A DNA stretch of 64,000 nucleotides from Lacihabitans sp. CS3-21 (GTDB lineage Bacteria > Bacteroidota > Bacteroidia > Cytophagales > Spirosomataceae). The position numbers were made by a program, and so were the translations under genes. Location: assembly GCF_024343675.1 (NCBI RefSeq), contig NZ_RJUD01000007.1:62001-126000 (forward strand). Direction: 5' to 3'. Below are positions 54,200-62,716 of this stretch, one piece after another. Below the pieces are notes generated by a model. That model saw only the letters and a program-made list of their open reading frames with translations. It was not told the DNA's origin and searched no databases. Each line of letters opens with the position of its first letter. Positions within the stretch are counted from its first letter, which is position 1.

Positions 54200-55479
54200 T
54201 TACCTAATATTTTATAATTACCGTTGTTGAACACCGCCAACGCCTTACCTTTCAATACTTTACCTTTAAACGGACTATTTTTACTTGCAGATTTAATGCT
54301 AACTTCTAAAAATTCAAATTCCGTATCAGACTGAAAAACCGTGAGGTTGGCCATTTTTCCTGATTCAATACTCAGACTTTCCAAACCAAATAATTTCCTT
54401 GGATTAGTAGCAATTTTGTCAATAATTGTTTCCAAATCCAAATCAGAATAGGTGTTAACCACTGAAAACAAAGTTTGAGTTCCAATAACTCCAAAATCTG
54501 CTATATCAAACTCCACATTTTTATGTTCGGCATCCAGAGGGTTGTGATCAGACACAATCATATCAATCGTTCCGTCTTTTAAACCTGCCTTTAAAGCTTC
54601 AATATCACCCGAACTCCTAAAAGGTGGAAAAACCTTAAGATCCGTATTAAAATCTAACAAAGATTCGTCTGTAAATGCTAACTGATGTGCTGCAATATCG
54701 CAACTAACAGGCAGACCTTTTTTCTTTGCTTCTCGAATTAGATTAACCGACTCCTCCGTGGAAATTGTCGAAAAATGTAACAAAGGCTTGTCGGATTTTA
54801 TGCCTGAATATTCCAACAATTTCAAATCACGCATGATCATTATTTCTTCTGCTGCGGAAGGAATACCTTTCAAACCCAACATCGTGCTGGTAATTCCTTC
54901 GTGCATTTGGCCAAACATACTCAAATATTTGTCTTCCGATTTGTTGACCAGCAAAGTGCCTAATGGCTCTAAATATTGTAAAGTCTTCAATAAAATATCC
55001 GAACTTTGAATGGGACTTTTGCCATCCGAAAATCCCACTGCACCACTGTAATGCAAATCCATCATGTCGGTAAAATCTTTACCTTCACAATTCTTTGTAA
55101 TAGCACCCAGATTTAGAAACTGTACGAGATTGTATTTGGAAAAATTCTTAAAATATGACAAAGATTCCTTGCTTTGTACTGTTGGATGTGTGTTTGGAAA
55201 GCCAATAACAGTAGTAATCCCCCCTTCCAAAGCCGAATTTTGCAAACTTTCTAGGTTCTCAAGCCACTCTTCACCTGGATCTTTATAATGAACGCCACCG
55301 TCAACCCAGCCTATTGAAAGACAGATATTCTCTCCAGAAATAATTTCATCAAAATTAGAGGATTCAATATTCGAGTTTATATCTGAAATCAACCCTTCAA
55401 TAATAGCCACATCCATTGTCTTTTTGTGAAAAGACGAACTTGGGTCAATTATGTAAGCATTCTTAATTAAAACTTTCAT
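54196..55479 (-). CDS. pyrC: dihydroorotase-like amidohydrolase with altered metal site
   Basis: 427 residues. The fold and layout match class I dihydroorotase (ring closure in pyrimidine synthesis): N-terminal beta domain, SIGWVDGGVHYKDPGEE, GFPNTHPTVQ, GLKGIPSAAEEIMIMRDLKL, LLHFSTISTEES and VSDHNPLDAEHK. But several ligands are changed. The first HxH motif is G62-V-H64 instead of H-x-H, and the region that usually has a histidine before ED reads NKSED (179-183); H235 and D311 are kept. It may be a PyrC'-like inactive partner of aspartate transcarbamoylase, or a divergent active form; Bacteroidetes homologues often vary here. Confidence 0.85.
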   Translation of the reverse strand: MKVLIKNAYIIDPSSSFHKKTMDVAIIEGLISDINSNIESSNFDEIISGENICLSIGWVDGGVHYKDPGEEWLENLESLQNSALEGGITTVIGFPNTHPTVQSKESLSYFKNFSKYNLVQFLNLGAITKNCEGKDFTDMMDLHYSGAVGFSDGKSPIQSSDILLKTLQYLEPLGTLLVNKSEDKYLSMFGQMHEGITSTMLGLKGIPSAAEEIMIMRDLKLLEYSGIKSDKPLLHFSTISTEESVNLIREAKKKGLPVSCDIAAHQLAFTDESLLDFNTDLKVFPPFRSSGDIEALKAGLKDGTIDMIVSDHNPLDAEHKNVEFDIADFGVIGTQTLFSVVNTYSDLDLETIIDKIATNPRKLFGLESLSIESGKMANLTVFQSDTEFEFLEVSIKSASKNSPFKGKVLKGKALAVFNNGNYKILGK

Positions 55480-55488
55480 CAGCTGTAT

Positions 55489-55510
55489 AAAAAAAAAGCC
55501 CTAATGGGCT
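55489..55510 (-). terminator. gcvH terminator
   Basis: A short 5-bp GC stem (AGCCC / GGGCT, loop four bases) followed by eight T on the minus strand, 72 bases after the gcvH stop. Confidence 0.7.
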
Positions 55511-55581
55511 AAAAATCAATATAATTACAAAAAAGAAAATGTTAAAATGGTTTTTTTTAATAGATTCTTCATTCGTTTATT

Positions 55582-55965
55582 TTAAAGACCAATTGATGAT
55601 TTATATGCATCAACATCCAATAATTTTTCTACATCGGACAAATCAGCCACCTCCATTCTTATTAACCAACCACCTTCATAAGGAGAATTATTTACTAATT
55701 CAGGCTCATCAGCCAAACTTGGATTTACTTCTAAAATTTTACCTGCAACTGGCAAAAACAAGTCAGAAACCGTCTTAACCGCTTCGATTGTGCCAAAAAT
55801 TTCATTCTCTCCCAACTCCTCTCCTTCAGTTTCTATTTCAACGAACACGATATCTCCAAGTTCGCTTTGAGCAAAATCCGTAATGCCTACTAAGGCTACA
55901 TTCTCACTCTCCATCTTAATCCATTCGTGTTCTTCAGTGTATCTTAAATCAGCAGGAAAATTCAT
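55582..55965 (-). CDS. gcvH: glycine cleavage system H protein
   Basis: 127 residues. Carries the lipoyl arm in the glycine cleavage complex. The lipoylated lysine is K64 in FGTIEAVKTVSDL; other motifs are RYTEEHEWIK and LGDIVFVEIETEG. No other gcv genes are close, which is usual because H protein is also a lipoate relay. In many Bacteroidetes gcvH lies near sprA; here it is 12 kb downstream and in the opposite direction. Confidence 0.97.
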   Translation of the reverse strand: MNFPADLRYTEEHEWIKMESENVALVGITDFAQSELGDIVFVEIETEGEELGENEIFGTIEAVKTVSDLFLPVAGKILEVNPSLADEPELVNNSPYEGGWLIRMEVADLSDVEKLLDVDAYKSSIGL

Positions 55966-56069
55966 TTCTTTGTATTTGTTTTAAAAGTGTACGCAAGTTA
56001 CATCTAAAGATTTATTTCTCAAAAATGAGCATTGATTAATTTTGTTTTTTTACAAAACGAAAACACGTC

Positions 56070-56112
56070 TATCTAAAAAATAAGTAAAGGCGGCGACAAA
56101 GTCACCACCTTT
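56070..56112 (-). terminator. terminator of the ccoI-ccoS transcript
   Basis: A 12-bp stem with three-base loop. As minus-strand RNA the arms pair with two G-U wobbles, while on the plus strand these are C-A mismatches, so the hairpin belongs to the minus transcript. A six-T tract follows at about 8 bases. Confidence 0.7.
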
Positions 56113-56163
56113 AGCTGGAAGAGTATTTAAACCCTAATTGATTGGAATCGCTTTTCAGCTTCT

Positions 56164-56325
56164 TTAATGTGTTTTATTTTCTTCTCTATCATTATCCATT
56201 AATATTCTCACCGAAGGCGAAAAAGTATCATCAAACTGACCATCTTTTGTCGCCCAAAAGAATGCCACGAGGAAACTTCCTGCTATCAATATTGCTAAAA
56301 TCACCAAAATTATTATGACTTCCAT
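56164..56325 (-). CDS. ccoS: cbb3-type cytochrome oxidase assembly protein CcoS
   Basis: A small gene of 53 residues. One membrane helix (IIILVILAILIAGSFLVAFFW) followed by the family signature ATKDGQFDDTFSPSVRIL and a short acidic-polar end. CcoS is needed for haem and copper insertion into cbb3 oxidase. Stop of ccoI and ATG of ccoS are two bases apart, so ccoI and ccoS form one unit. Confidence 0.93.
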   Translation of the reverse strand: MEVIIILVILAILIAGSFLVAFFWATKDGQFDDTFSPSVRILMDNDREENKTH

Positions 56326-56327
56326 TT

Positions 56328-58754
56328 CTATACTAATTTTCTAAAGCGAGCTGTCAACCAAGTAAGACCTACGGCAAAAAACACCACTGACAGTGTACTA
56401 AGCGGCATAAATATGGCTGCCAAAACTGGAGACAAATTACCACTGGCTGCCCAACCAACCCCTATAATGTTATAAACTACCGAAAGCAAAAAACTAAGTT
56501 TTACAATATTCAAAGCAGTTTTACTGAAGCCAATATAATCAGCCAAATTTTCAAATTTATTGGCATCTAGAATAGCATCACATGATGGAGAAAAAGCTTG
56601 AACATCCTCTGTAAGTGCAATTCCAATTTTAGATTCACGCAAAGCACCGGCATCATTTAAACCATCACCTATCATCATCACCTTTTTCCCTTCAGATTGT
56701 AATTCTTTTATATAATTCAACTTATTTTGTGGCGTTTGGTCAAATCGCATATTTTCTCCAAAAACTGGCCTTAGAAAATTCTCCATTTTGTTGTTATCAC
56801 CCGAAAGCAGTGATAATTCAAAGGTTTTCTTAAAATTAGCCAACAACTTTTTCCAATTTGATCTAAATCTTGGTTCTATGGTAAAAAACCCTTTGTATTC
56901 GCCTGCTATCAAAATATGTACCTCAGAATCTCCAACATTTTTGGTTTGGCCATTCACAAAATCTAACTTTCCAACTTTTATGGAAGTACCATCTACTATA
57001 GCTTCAATCCCTTGCCCTTTTACTTCAAATATATAATTAACTTCGAGAGGAGCATTTTGAGACAAATGACTGGCCACCAACTTACTCAATGGATGAACTG
57101 ACTGTGAAACTACGCTAAAAACAAGTCTTTCTTCGTAGCTATTTAAATCACCCACTAATCTTACCTCTCCTTTATTGGCCTCCGTTAGCGTCCCTGTTTT
57201 ATCAAAAACAATGGTATCTATTTCTGATAATTGCTGAATAACTCCTTGATTTTTAACAAAAAACCTATTCTTGCCAAAAATGCTCATCGTGGTATTCATA
57301 GTAAATGGCAGGGAAAGTGTAAGTGCACAAGGACATGCCACCATTAAAACCGCAGTAACGGAAGGCCAAATCAAAATTGGGTCGTTGAATTTCCAGTAAA
57401 TACCTACCAGGAGAGCAAGAGCTATGGTCAAATAGGTAAAATATTTACTAAAGGCATTGGCCAGTTCTGTGGTAGGAATTTCCTTTTCTTTCAGGAAACT
57501 ATCGTTGTTCCACAACTGGGTTAAATAACTCGTAGAAACAGGTTTCTGAACCAACAATTCTATTTGTTCCGCTACTTGTCTACCTCCTGCAAATACAGTT
57601 TCCCCTTTGAGTTTCTTGACAGGTTTTGATTCACCCGTTACAAAACTATAATCTATCAACGCATTGCCATTCAATAAGACGGCATCCGTTGGAATCAGTT
57701 CTTGGTGATGAATATAAAAGACATCCCCTTTGGCTAAGCCATTTACATTTTTATATTGTGAAGACTCGTTTTTTACTTTTACCGCCAAAGGAAAATACGA
57801 TTTATAGCTTCTATCGAACGACAAATAATTAAATGTAACTTGCTGAACCCATTTTCCAACCAATAAAAAAAGAACCAGGCCTGCCATACTGTCCCAATAA
57901 CCTGCTCTATGAGAAACGAAAGTTTCGAAAGTACTTCTTAAAAATAAGGCTGAAATTCCCAAAGCAATAGGAATATCCACACTTAGAATCTTACTATTTC
58001 CTTTTAAATTTTCAACGATGCTGTAATATGCACCTTTGAGATAATCACTTGCTCCGTAAAAAAATACAGGTAAAGCCAGAATAAAATTGAAGTACAAAAA
58101 GAATTTCTGATAGGTAGCATCTAGTTGGTTGGCCAAATCTAAATTAAAATATTCTGGAAAACTCATCATCATAATATTGCCTGCACAAAAACCAGTTACA
58201 CCTATTTTAAAAAGTAAGCGACGTGTTTCGTGGTCAATTATCTTTGGTTTTCCCGTACTTTCAAGATTGATTTGAGGTTCATAACCCAACGTGGCCATCA
58301 ATTCAACAATTTCCTTGAGCGATACAATATTCGGATCAAAATCTAAAGCCAACTCCTTCTTGACAAAGTTTAATCTGGAAGAAATAACACCTTTTAAGAT
58401 TTTTGGGAAATTTTCTAATAACCAAACACATGAGCTACAGTGAATAGAAGGCACATTTAAAATGACCTTAGCCATATGCTCATTTTTAAAAGATAGTAAT
58501 TCGGCCTCAATATTTTTTTCGGACAAATAGTCAAATTTACCTTTAAAATTCTTCGATTTTAGGCTTACTCCAGCATTGCTATTGATATCATAGTAGCCAC
58601 AAAGGTTATTATTTTTCAGAATATCATAAACGGTAAAGCACCCAGAACAACAAAAATGTTTGTTATCTTCCTTGATATCCTCGTCTTTGCAATCATTTCC
58701 ACAATGATAGCAAACCACTTTAGAATCTACAGCTGAAGTTAAATTATTCATCAA
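56328..58754 (-). CDS. ccoI: copper P-type ATPase CcoI/FixI for cbb3 oxidase
   Basis: 808 residues. N-terminal zinc-ribbon-like segment (CYHCGNDC..CCSGC, 15-39), a metal-binding domain with SIHCSSC (C106, C109), eight membrane helices, actuator TGES (373-376), CPC motif C474-P-C476, phosphorylated D518 in DKTGT, and GDGLND near 715. CcoS downstream identifies it as the oxidase-assembly type rather than a general copper exporter. The oxidase genes ccoNOP are not here. A 22-base inverted repeat (58819-58840) lies upstream. Confidence 0.93.
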   Translation of the reverse strand: MMNNLTSAVDSKVVCYHCGNDCKDEDIKEDNKHFCCSGCFTVYDILKNNNLCGYYDINSNAGVSLKSKNFKGKFDYLSEKNIEAELLSFKNEHMAKVILNVPSIHCSSCVWLLENFPKILKGVISSRLNFVKKELALDFDPNIVSLKEIVELMATLGYEPQINLESTGKPKIIDHETRRLLFKIGVTGFCAGNIMMMSFPEYFNLDLANQLDATYQKFFLYFNFILALPVFFYGASDYLKGAYYSIVENLKGNSKILSVDIPIALGISALFLRSTFETFVSHRAGYWDSMAGLVLFLLVGKWVQQVTFNYLSFDRSYKSYFPLAVKVKNESSQYKNVNGLAKGDVFYIHHQELIPTDAVLLNGNALIDYSFVTGESKPVKKLKGETVFAGGRQVAEQIELLVQKPVSTSYLTQLWNNDSFLKEKEIPTTELANAFSKYFTYLTIALALLVGIYWKFNDPILIWPSVTAVLMVACPCALTLSLPFTMNTTMSIFGKNRFFVKNQGVIQQLSEIDTIVFDKTGTLTEANKGEVRLVGDLNSYEERLVFSVVSQSVHPLSKLVASHLSQNAPLEVNYIFEVKGQGIEAIVDGTSIKVGKLDFVNGQTKNVGDSEVHILIAGEYKGFFTIEPRFRSNWKKLLANFKKTFELSLLSGDNNKMENFLRPVFGENMRFDQTPQNKLNYIKELQSEGKKVMMIGDGLNDAGALRESKIGIALTEDVQAFSPSCDAILDANKFENLADYIGFSKTALNIVKLSFLLSVVYNIIGVGWAASGNLSPVLAAIFMPLSTLSVVFFAVGLTWLTARFRKLV

Positions 58755-58818
58755 TCGGGTTTTACGATTACAAAAATCCGATATTCAGATATAGAAAAGC
58801 ATGGAGGGAATCATCAAG

Positions 58819-58840
58819 AAACATGATTTTGGTCATGTTT
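58819..58840. promoter_or_regulatory. Crp/Fnr-type inverted repeat upstream of ccoI
   Basis: Perfect 8-base arms (AAACATGA / TCATGTTT) around six bases, giving the TGA-N6-TCA core used by the Crp/Fnr family. It is centred about 65 bases upstream of a predicted ccoI start (a -7-like GATTTTTG at 58771-58778), a distance used by class I activators. Inferred. Confidence 0.55.
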
Positions 58841-58875
58841 AAGATATTACTGGCAACAAAATTCAAAGAATCCTT

Positions 58876-59064
58876 TTAAAAACGAAGAATATATTTTCTT
58901 CTAATTGAATTTATTAAAAACTTCTTTTGCATTACGAAACTCTCGATGTGCATTTGTGCATAATCCTGCTTCCATTGTGAAAACACAATAGGTTCGGCTT
59001 TCAAAAACCTGGTGTAATCGATTTTTTTTGTAGTTAGAAATTCTTCAAAATTTAAATGTTCCAT
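58876..59064 (-). CDS. small conserved protein coupled to a glycosyltransferase gene
   Basis: 62 residues, basic, no membrane helix. Pattern: FEEFLTTKKIDYTRFLKAEP, FSQWKQDYAQMHIESFVMQK, then a FLINSIRRKYIL end. I recall similar short proteins in Cytophagales genomes but no function. The ATG overlaps the upstream glycosyltransferase stop (TAATG), the usual sign of coupled translation. Confidence 0.72.
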   Translation of the reverse strand: MEHLNFEEFLTTKKIDYTRFLKAEPIVFSQWKQDYAQMHIESFVMQKKFLINSIRRKYILRF

Positions 59065-59993
59065 TATTCAATAAAATCAATGAATTTTTTATACCCAAAA
59101 TACGGAATGAAACTATTGTATCGCCTAGAGCTCAAGACCATAAACAATATGAATAAAGCGATAAAGAAGCCTTGTATAAATACAATAAAAAAGCCCATGA
59201 CCAAATTTGAAGCCCAACCTGGAGTAGCTTGGTGCATCACAAATTTAAGATAAATTGCAATACTGGCTCCAACTACCGAGAATGAAACCATGATACTCGC
59301 AAAAATAAGAATCCTTACAGCCGTGAAATCTAAAAAAACAGATATTGCACTCATACCATGTAAAATCAATGAAGTAAAATTCATTTTTGACTTCCCTGCC
59401 AACCTTACCCCTCTATCCAAAGGGACAGAATCAAAAGGCAATTTTGAGCGGATTACTCCCCCTGGATAGTTATTCCATATTTCAGAGACATTGGCCAATT
59501 TCTTGATTTTTGACGCAGGTATTAAGCTATAATTTCCAAATGTTATCACATGCCCGGTAAGAAACTTAAAGATGAACTTGTAAACCAAATAGAACAATTT
59601 AAATGCAAATGACTCCGTGCGTTTTTTCCGTTGAGCAAAAATTATTTTGTCTGGCGAAGTTTTAGATTTCTCCATTAAATCAACAATATGCTCTGGTTGG
59701 TCTTCTCCGTCAGAATCCATGACAAATACCAAATCGGCTTCGTTGTGATCAGCCAGATAGGCTAACCCAATGGCTATCGCTCTTTGATGCCCTTGATTAC
59801 TCATCAGGTGAATAACCTTTATGTCGAATTCTTTAAAACTTGTAGAATCAAAAGGTAAACTTGAACAATCATCAACTGCCAAATAGGACAATTGCGTGTC
59901 TTTATTTTTAAAAATAGATTCTGTTTTAGTCAATAAAAGTTTGAGGGCTTCCCAATCATTGTAAACAGGAAAAACGATTTGTATCTTCATCAA
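59064..59993 (-). CDS. family 2 glycosyltransferase (polyprenyl-phosphate type)
   Basis: 309 residues. GT-A domain: MKIQIVFPVYNDWEALKLLL, VDDCSS, NQGHQRAIAIGLAYL, FVMDSDGEDQPEHI (DxD). Two C-terminal membrane helices (about 215-245 and 255-290) as in GtrB/DPM1-like enzymes that load sugar onto lipid phosphate. Starts 4 bases inside the preceding membrane glycosyltransferase gene. Confidence 0.88.
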   Translation of the reverse strand: MMKIQIVFPVYNDWEALKLLLTKTESIFKNKDTQLSYLAVDDCSSLPFDSTSFKEFDIKVIHLMSNQGHQRAIAIGLAYLADHNEADLVFVMDSDGEDQPEHIVDLMEKSKTSPDKIIFAQRKKRTESFAFKLFYLVYKFIFKFLTGHVITFGNYSLIPASKIKKLANVSEIWNNYPGGVIRSKLPFDSVPLDRGVRLAGKSKMNFTSLILHGMSAISVFLDFTAVRILIFASIMVSFSVVGASIAIYLKFVMHQATPGWASNLVMGFFIVFIQGFFIALFILFMVLSSRRYNSFIPYFGYKKFIDFIE

Positions 59994-61717
59994 TATCTGT
60001 ATTTTGTACCTTCAAAATCAAAAATAAGAAGTTTTTCCCCATTTTCTTTTTTCAAAAATACTTTATCACGTTCGTTTACATCAATTTTTTCTGGAATATT
60101 TGACTTTTTTGGCAGATAAAGGTTCAAATATTGGGCATCATTTAAATATACCAATTTCTTGTTGTCAAACACTTGATCATAAACCTCACTGTAACCGCCA
60201 GGAATGTAAAGTGTATCACTTATTTCATACTTTTCAAGAATAGATGCTGCAGCATGGAGATAAGGATTTGGAACTCTAGCAGGCTCAAACCAAGCATTCA
60301 TGGTTGATTTGTCTTCAAAATAAGACATAATTTCGAACTTAACAGGCTTGTACTGATGTACATAAACGAATGCTAATAAAACAAAAGCCATTTTTGAAAA
60401 TTTCAATAATCGGTATATTCCAAAACCTAACAATATGGCCACAAATGGTGAAGCCACTCCGATATATCTATGTGTTAAACTTGTAGTATGTCCATTTTTT
60501 AGTGCGTCGTTTACGACAAAAAGTATCGGCAAAATGAACATCAAGAGAGAAACTGCCAAAAGAATAAATTGGGATTGACTGAAAGATTCCTTCGGCTGTT
60601 TAAAAATATACTCTATTGCAAAAAAGACTATAAAATAGAAGCAATTGGCCAACACAATATCTTCCATAATACGATGATTGATAGCCAATAATCCTATAGC
60701 TAAGACAATTAAAGAAACATAAATTTTTTGTTTATTTTTAAAATAATAAGCTCCCAAAAGTAATACGAAAAACAAATAAGTAATCGCTACATTCTTTAAA
60801 CCAGAATTTAATTTTATGAACAATCCTTGAGTAATGATACTTGAATCGTAAACCAACTCAATAGTTTTCTTTGCCACTAAATTAGGTGTACTTAATTGGA
60901 TAGCCGCGTCAGGCTTATTGACATTTAATTGTGCAAGCTTCAAATGTTTCTCATTCTTATCTTTCAAGAAATCCATGGCAATGTATCCACCGCCCCAATT
61001 GAACCAATATAGCATCAAAAGCACATTAAATATAGCCGCAGATATAAAGCCAAACCAAAGATGTTTTTTGTTTTTTGCTAACAAAAACACCAATCCGTGA
61101 CTAAGAGGTACCAAAAAATTAAGGTAATGGTTTAGAAGGGCTAAGCCAATTAATGCTGAGTAAATAATAAAAATACTCGCTTTTTTATTTCCCCTGAATA
61201 TTTCAATAAAATAATAAGTGGCCAAAATGACCAACAAAAAAGAAAGTGTATAACTTCGGGCAATGTGGCTCTGAGCTATATTTAGCGGATCTAAAGCTAG
61301 TAAAAACCCAGAAAGAAATGCAATAGTTTTACTTTGAAAAACTTTCAAAGAAAATAGATAAACCACTACGACCGTGAGCAAACTAAATAATGCACTTAAA
61401 AACCTAACAGAATAATCACTGTTTCCAAACAACTCCATCCAAAAATGAAGAATTCCGTTATAAACAATATGTGTACCGAAATCGGAATGGGCAATTGCCT
61501 CAAAATAGTCATTGATGTTTTTTGAGGCCCAAAAATCTTGAGGAGTAAAGTACGGTTTGTTGAAAATGTCCAACTGATTGCCACCTCCAACCCAAATACC
61601 ATTGGCATTTAATAGGGTGAATTTTTCATCCGTAAAAAGCCCTCTATTGTCTAATTTTGAGAACCTAAAATAGGAAGCCAAAACAACCAAAATAATCAAA
61701 AGACCATATTTTCTCAT
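59990..61717 (-). CDS. GT39/GT83-like membrane glycosyltransferase
   Basis: 575 residues, about eleven or more membrane helices. The first periplasmic loop has the acidic motif FTDEKFTL (about 29-36) where such enzymes have their catalytic DE, and the second loop reads HIARSYTLSFLL. ArnT/PMT-type enzymes use a polyprenyl-phosphate sugar as donor, and the two flanking DPM1-like genes could supply it. Acceptor unknown (lipid A, protein or polysaccharide). Confidence 0.82.
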   Translation of the reverse strand: MRKYGLLIILVVLASYFRFSKLDNRGLFTDEKFTLLNANGIWVGGGNQLDIFNKPYFTPQDFWASKNINDYFEAIAHSDFGTHIVYNGILHFWMELFGNSDYSVRFLSALFSLLTVVVVYLFSLKVFQSKTIAFLSGFLLALDPLNIAQSHIARSYTLSFLLVILATYYFIEIFRGNKKASIFIIYSALIGLALLNHYLNFLVPLSHGLVFLLAKNKKHLWFGFISAAIFNVLLMLYWFNWGGGYIAMDFLKDKNEKHLKLAQLNVNKPDAAIQLSTPNLVAKKTIELVYDSSIITQGLFIKLNSGLKNVAITYLFFVLLLGAYYFKNKQKIYVSLIVLAIGLLAINHRIMEDIVLANCFYFIVFFAIEYIFKQPKESFSQSQFILLAVSLLMFILPILFVVNDALKNGHTTSLTHRYIGVASPFVAILLGFGIYRLLKFSKMAFVLLAFVYVHQYKPVKFEIMSYFEDKSTMNAWFEPARVPNPYLHAAASILEKYEISDTLYIPGGYSEVYDQVFDNKKLVYLNDAQYLNLYLPKKSNIPEKIDVNERDKVFLKKENGEKLLIFDFEGTKYRY

Positions 61718-62700
61718 CGTCCAGAATTACGGTTTTGATGAGCATCATCACCAGAAATTTTTTCAATAATATATCTTGGCCTGCCTTTAACTTCTTCATA
61801 AATTTTACCGATATATTCTCCGATAAGGCCAATGGCAATCATATTTGAGCCACTAAAAAATGCCATTGGAAGTACAATTGACGTCCAACCTGAAACCGCA
61901 ACTCCTCTTAGTTTGCTTGAAAGTACAAATAGGCCAATTATCACCGAAATAATAAAATTGATTATGCCAAACCACAATACCATTCTCATTGGAACGGTAG
62001 AAAACGAGGTAATTCCTTTCCAAGCGAATGCCAACATTTTGCTAAAAGGATACTTGCTCTCGCCTGCCTCTCTTTCTAGTCTCTTGTAATAAACTTTGTC
62101 AGAAGGAAATCCAATGGTAGGAATAATGCCCCGAATGAACATATTATATTCCTTAAAATTGGCAAATTCCTTTAATACCTTATTATCTATTAATCTAAAA
62201 TCGGCATGATTAAAAACCACTGGAACTCCGAGTTTATCCATTATTTTGTAGAATAGCTCGGCAGTAAATTTCTTGAAAAACGTATCCGAAGACCTGTCTT
62301 CTCTAACTCCATAAACTACAGAATTACCTTCTGAATATTTTGCGACCATCTCTCCAATGGCATTTATATCGTCTTGAAGGTCAGCATCGATCGAGACATA
62401 ACAGTCGTACTGGTCAATAAAACTAAAAAGCCCAGCCAATACAGCATTTTGATGTCCAAAATTCTTGGCTAATTTTATCCCCAAAACTCTAGAATTGCTT
62501 TTGGTAATTTCGTCTATTATTGTCCAAGTGACATCTTTACTTCCATCGTTTATATAACAAATTTTGCTCTCTGAGTCAATTTTATTTTGCTCTAGAAGTT
62601 GATCAAAGTATAAATTTAATTTTTGATTTGTTTGGTGTAAAATTTCTTGCTCGTTATAACAAGGAACTACAAGTAGGAGTTTTGGGCTCATAAGTATCAT
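61714..62700 (-). CDS. DPM1/GtrB-like polyprenyl-phosphate glycosyltransferase
   Basis: 328 residues. LLLVVPCYNEQEILHQTNQKL, INDGSKD, NFGHQNAVLAGL, SIDADLQDD (DxD) and YYKRLEREAGESKYPFSKML define the family; two C-terminal membrane helices at about 232-255 and 265-290. It should transfer a hexose to undecaprenyl phosphate. First gene of the glycosylation block, 16 bases after the OmpA-like gene; the next gene overlaps by 4 bases. A start at 62691 is equally possible. Confidence 0.9.
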   Translation of the reverse strand: MILMSPKLLLVVPCYNEQEILHQTNQKLNLYFDQLLEQNKIDSESKICYINDGSKDVTWTIIDEITKSNSRVLGIKLAKNFGHQNAVLAGLFSFIDQYDCYVSIDADLQDDINAIGEMVAKYSEGNSVVYGVREDRSSDTFFKKFTAELFYKIMDKLGVPVVFNHADFRLIDNKVLKEFANFKEYNMFIRGIIPTIGFPSDKVYYKRLEREAGESKYPFSKMLAFAWKGITSFSTVPMRMVLWFGIINFIISVIIGLFVLSSKLRGVAVSGWTSIVLPMAFFSGSNMIAIGLIGEYIGKIYEEVKGRPRYIIEKISGDDAHQNRNSGR

Positions 62701-62716
62701 TTAGCTTACAAAAATA

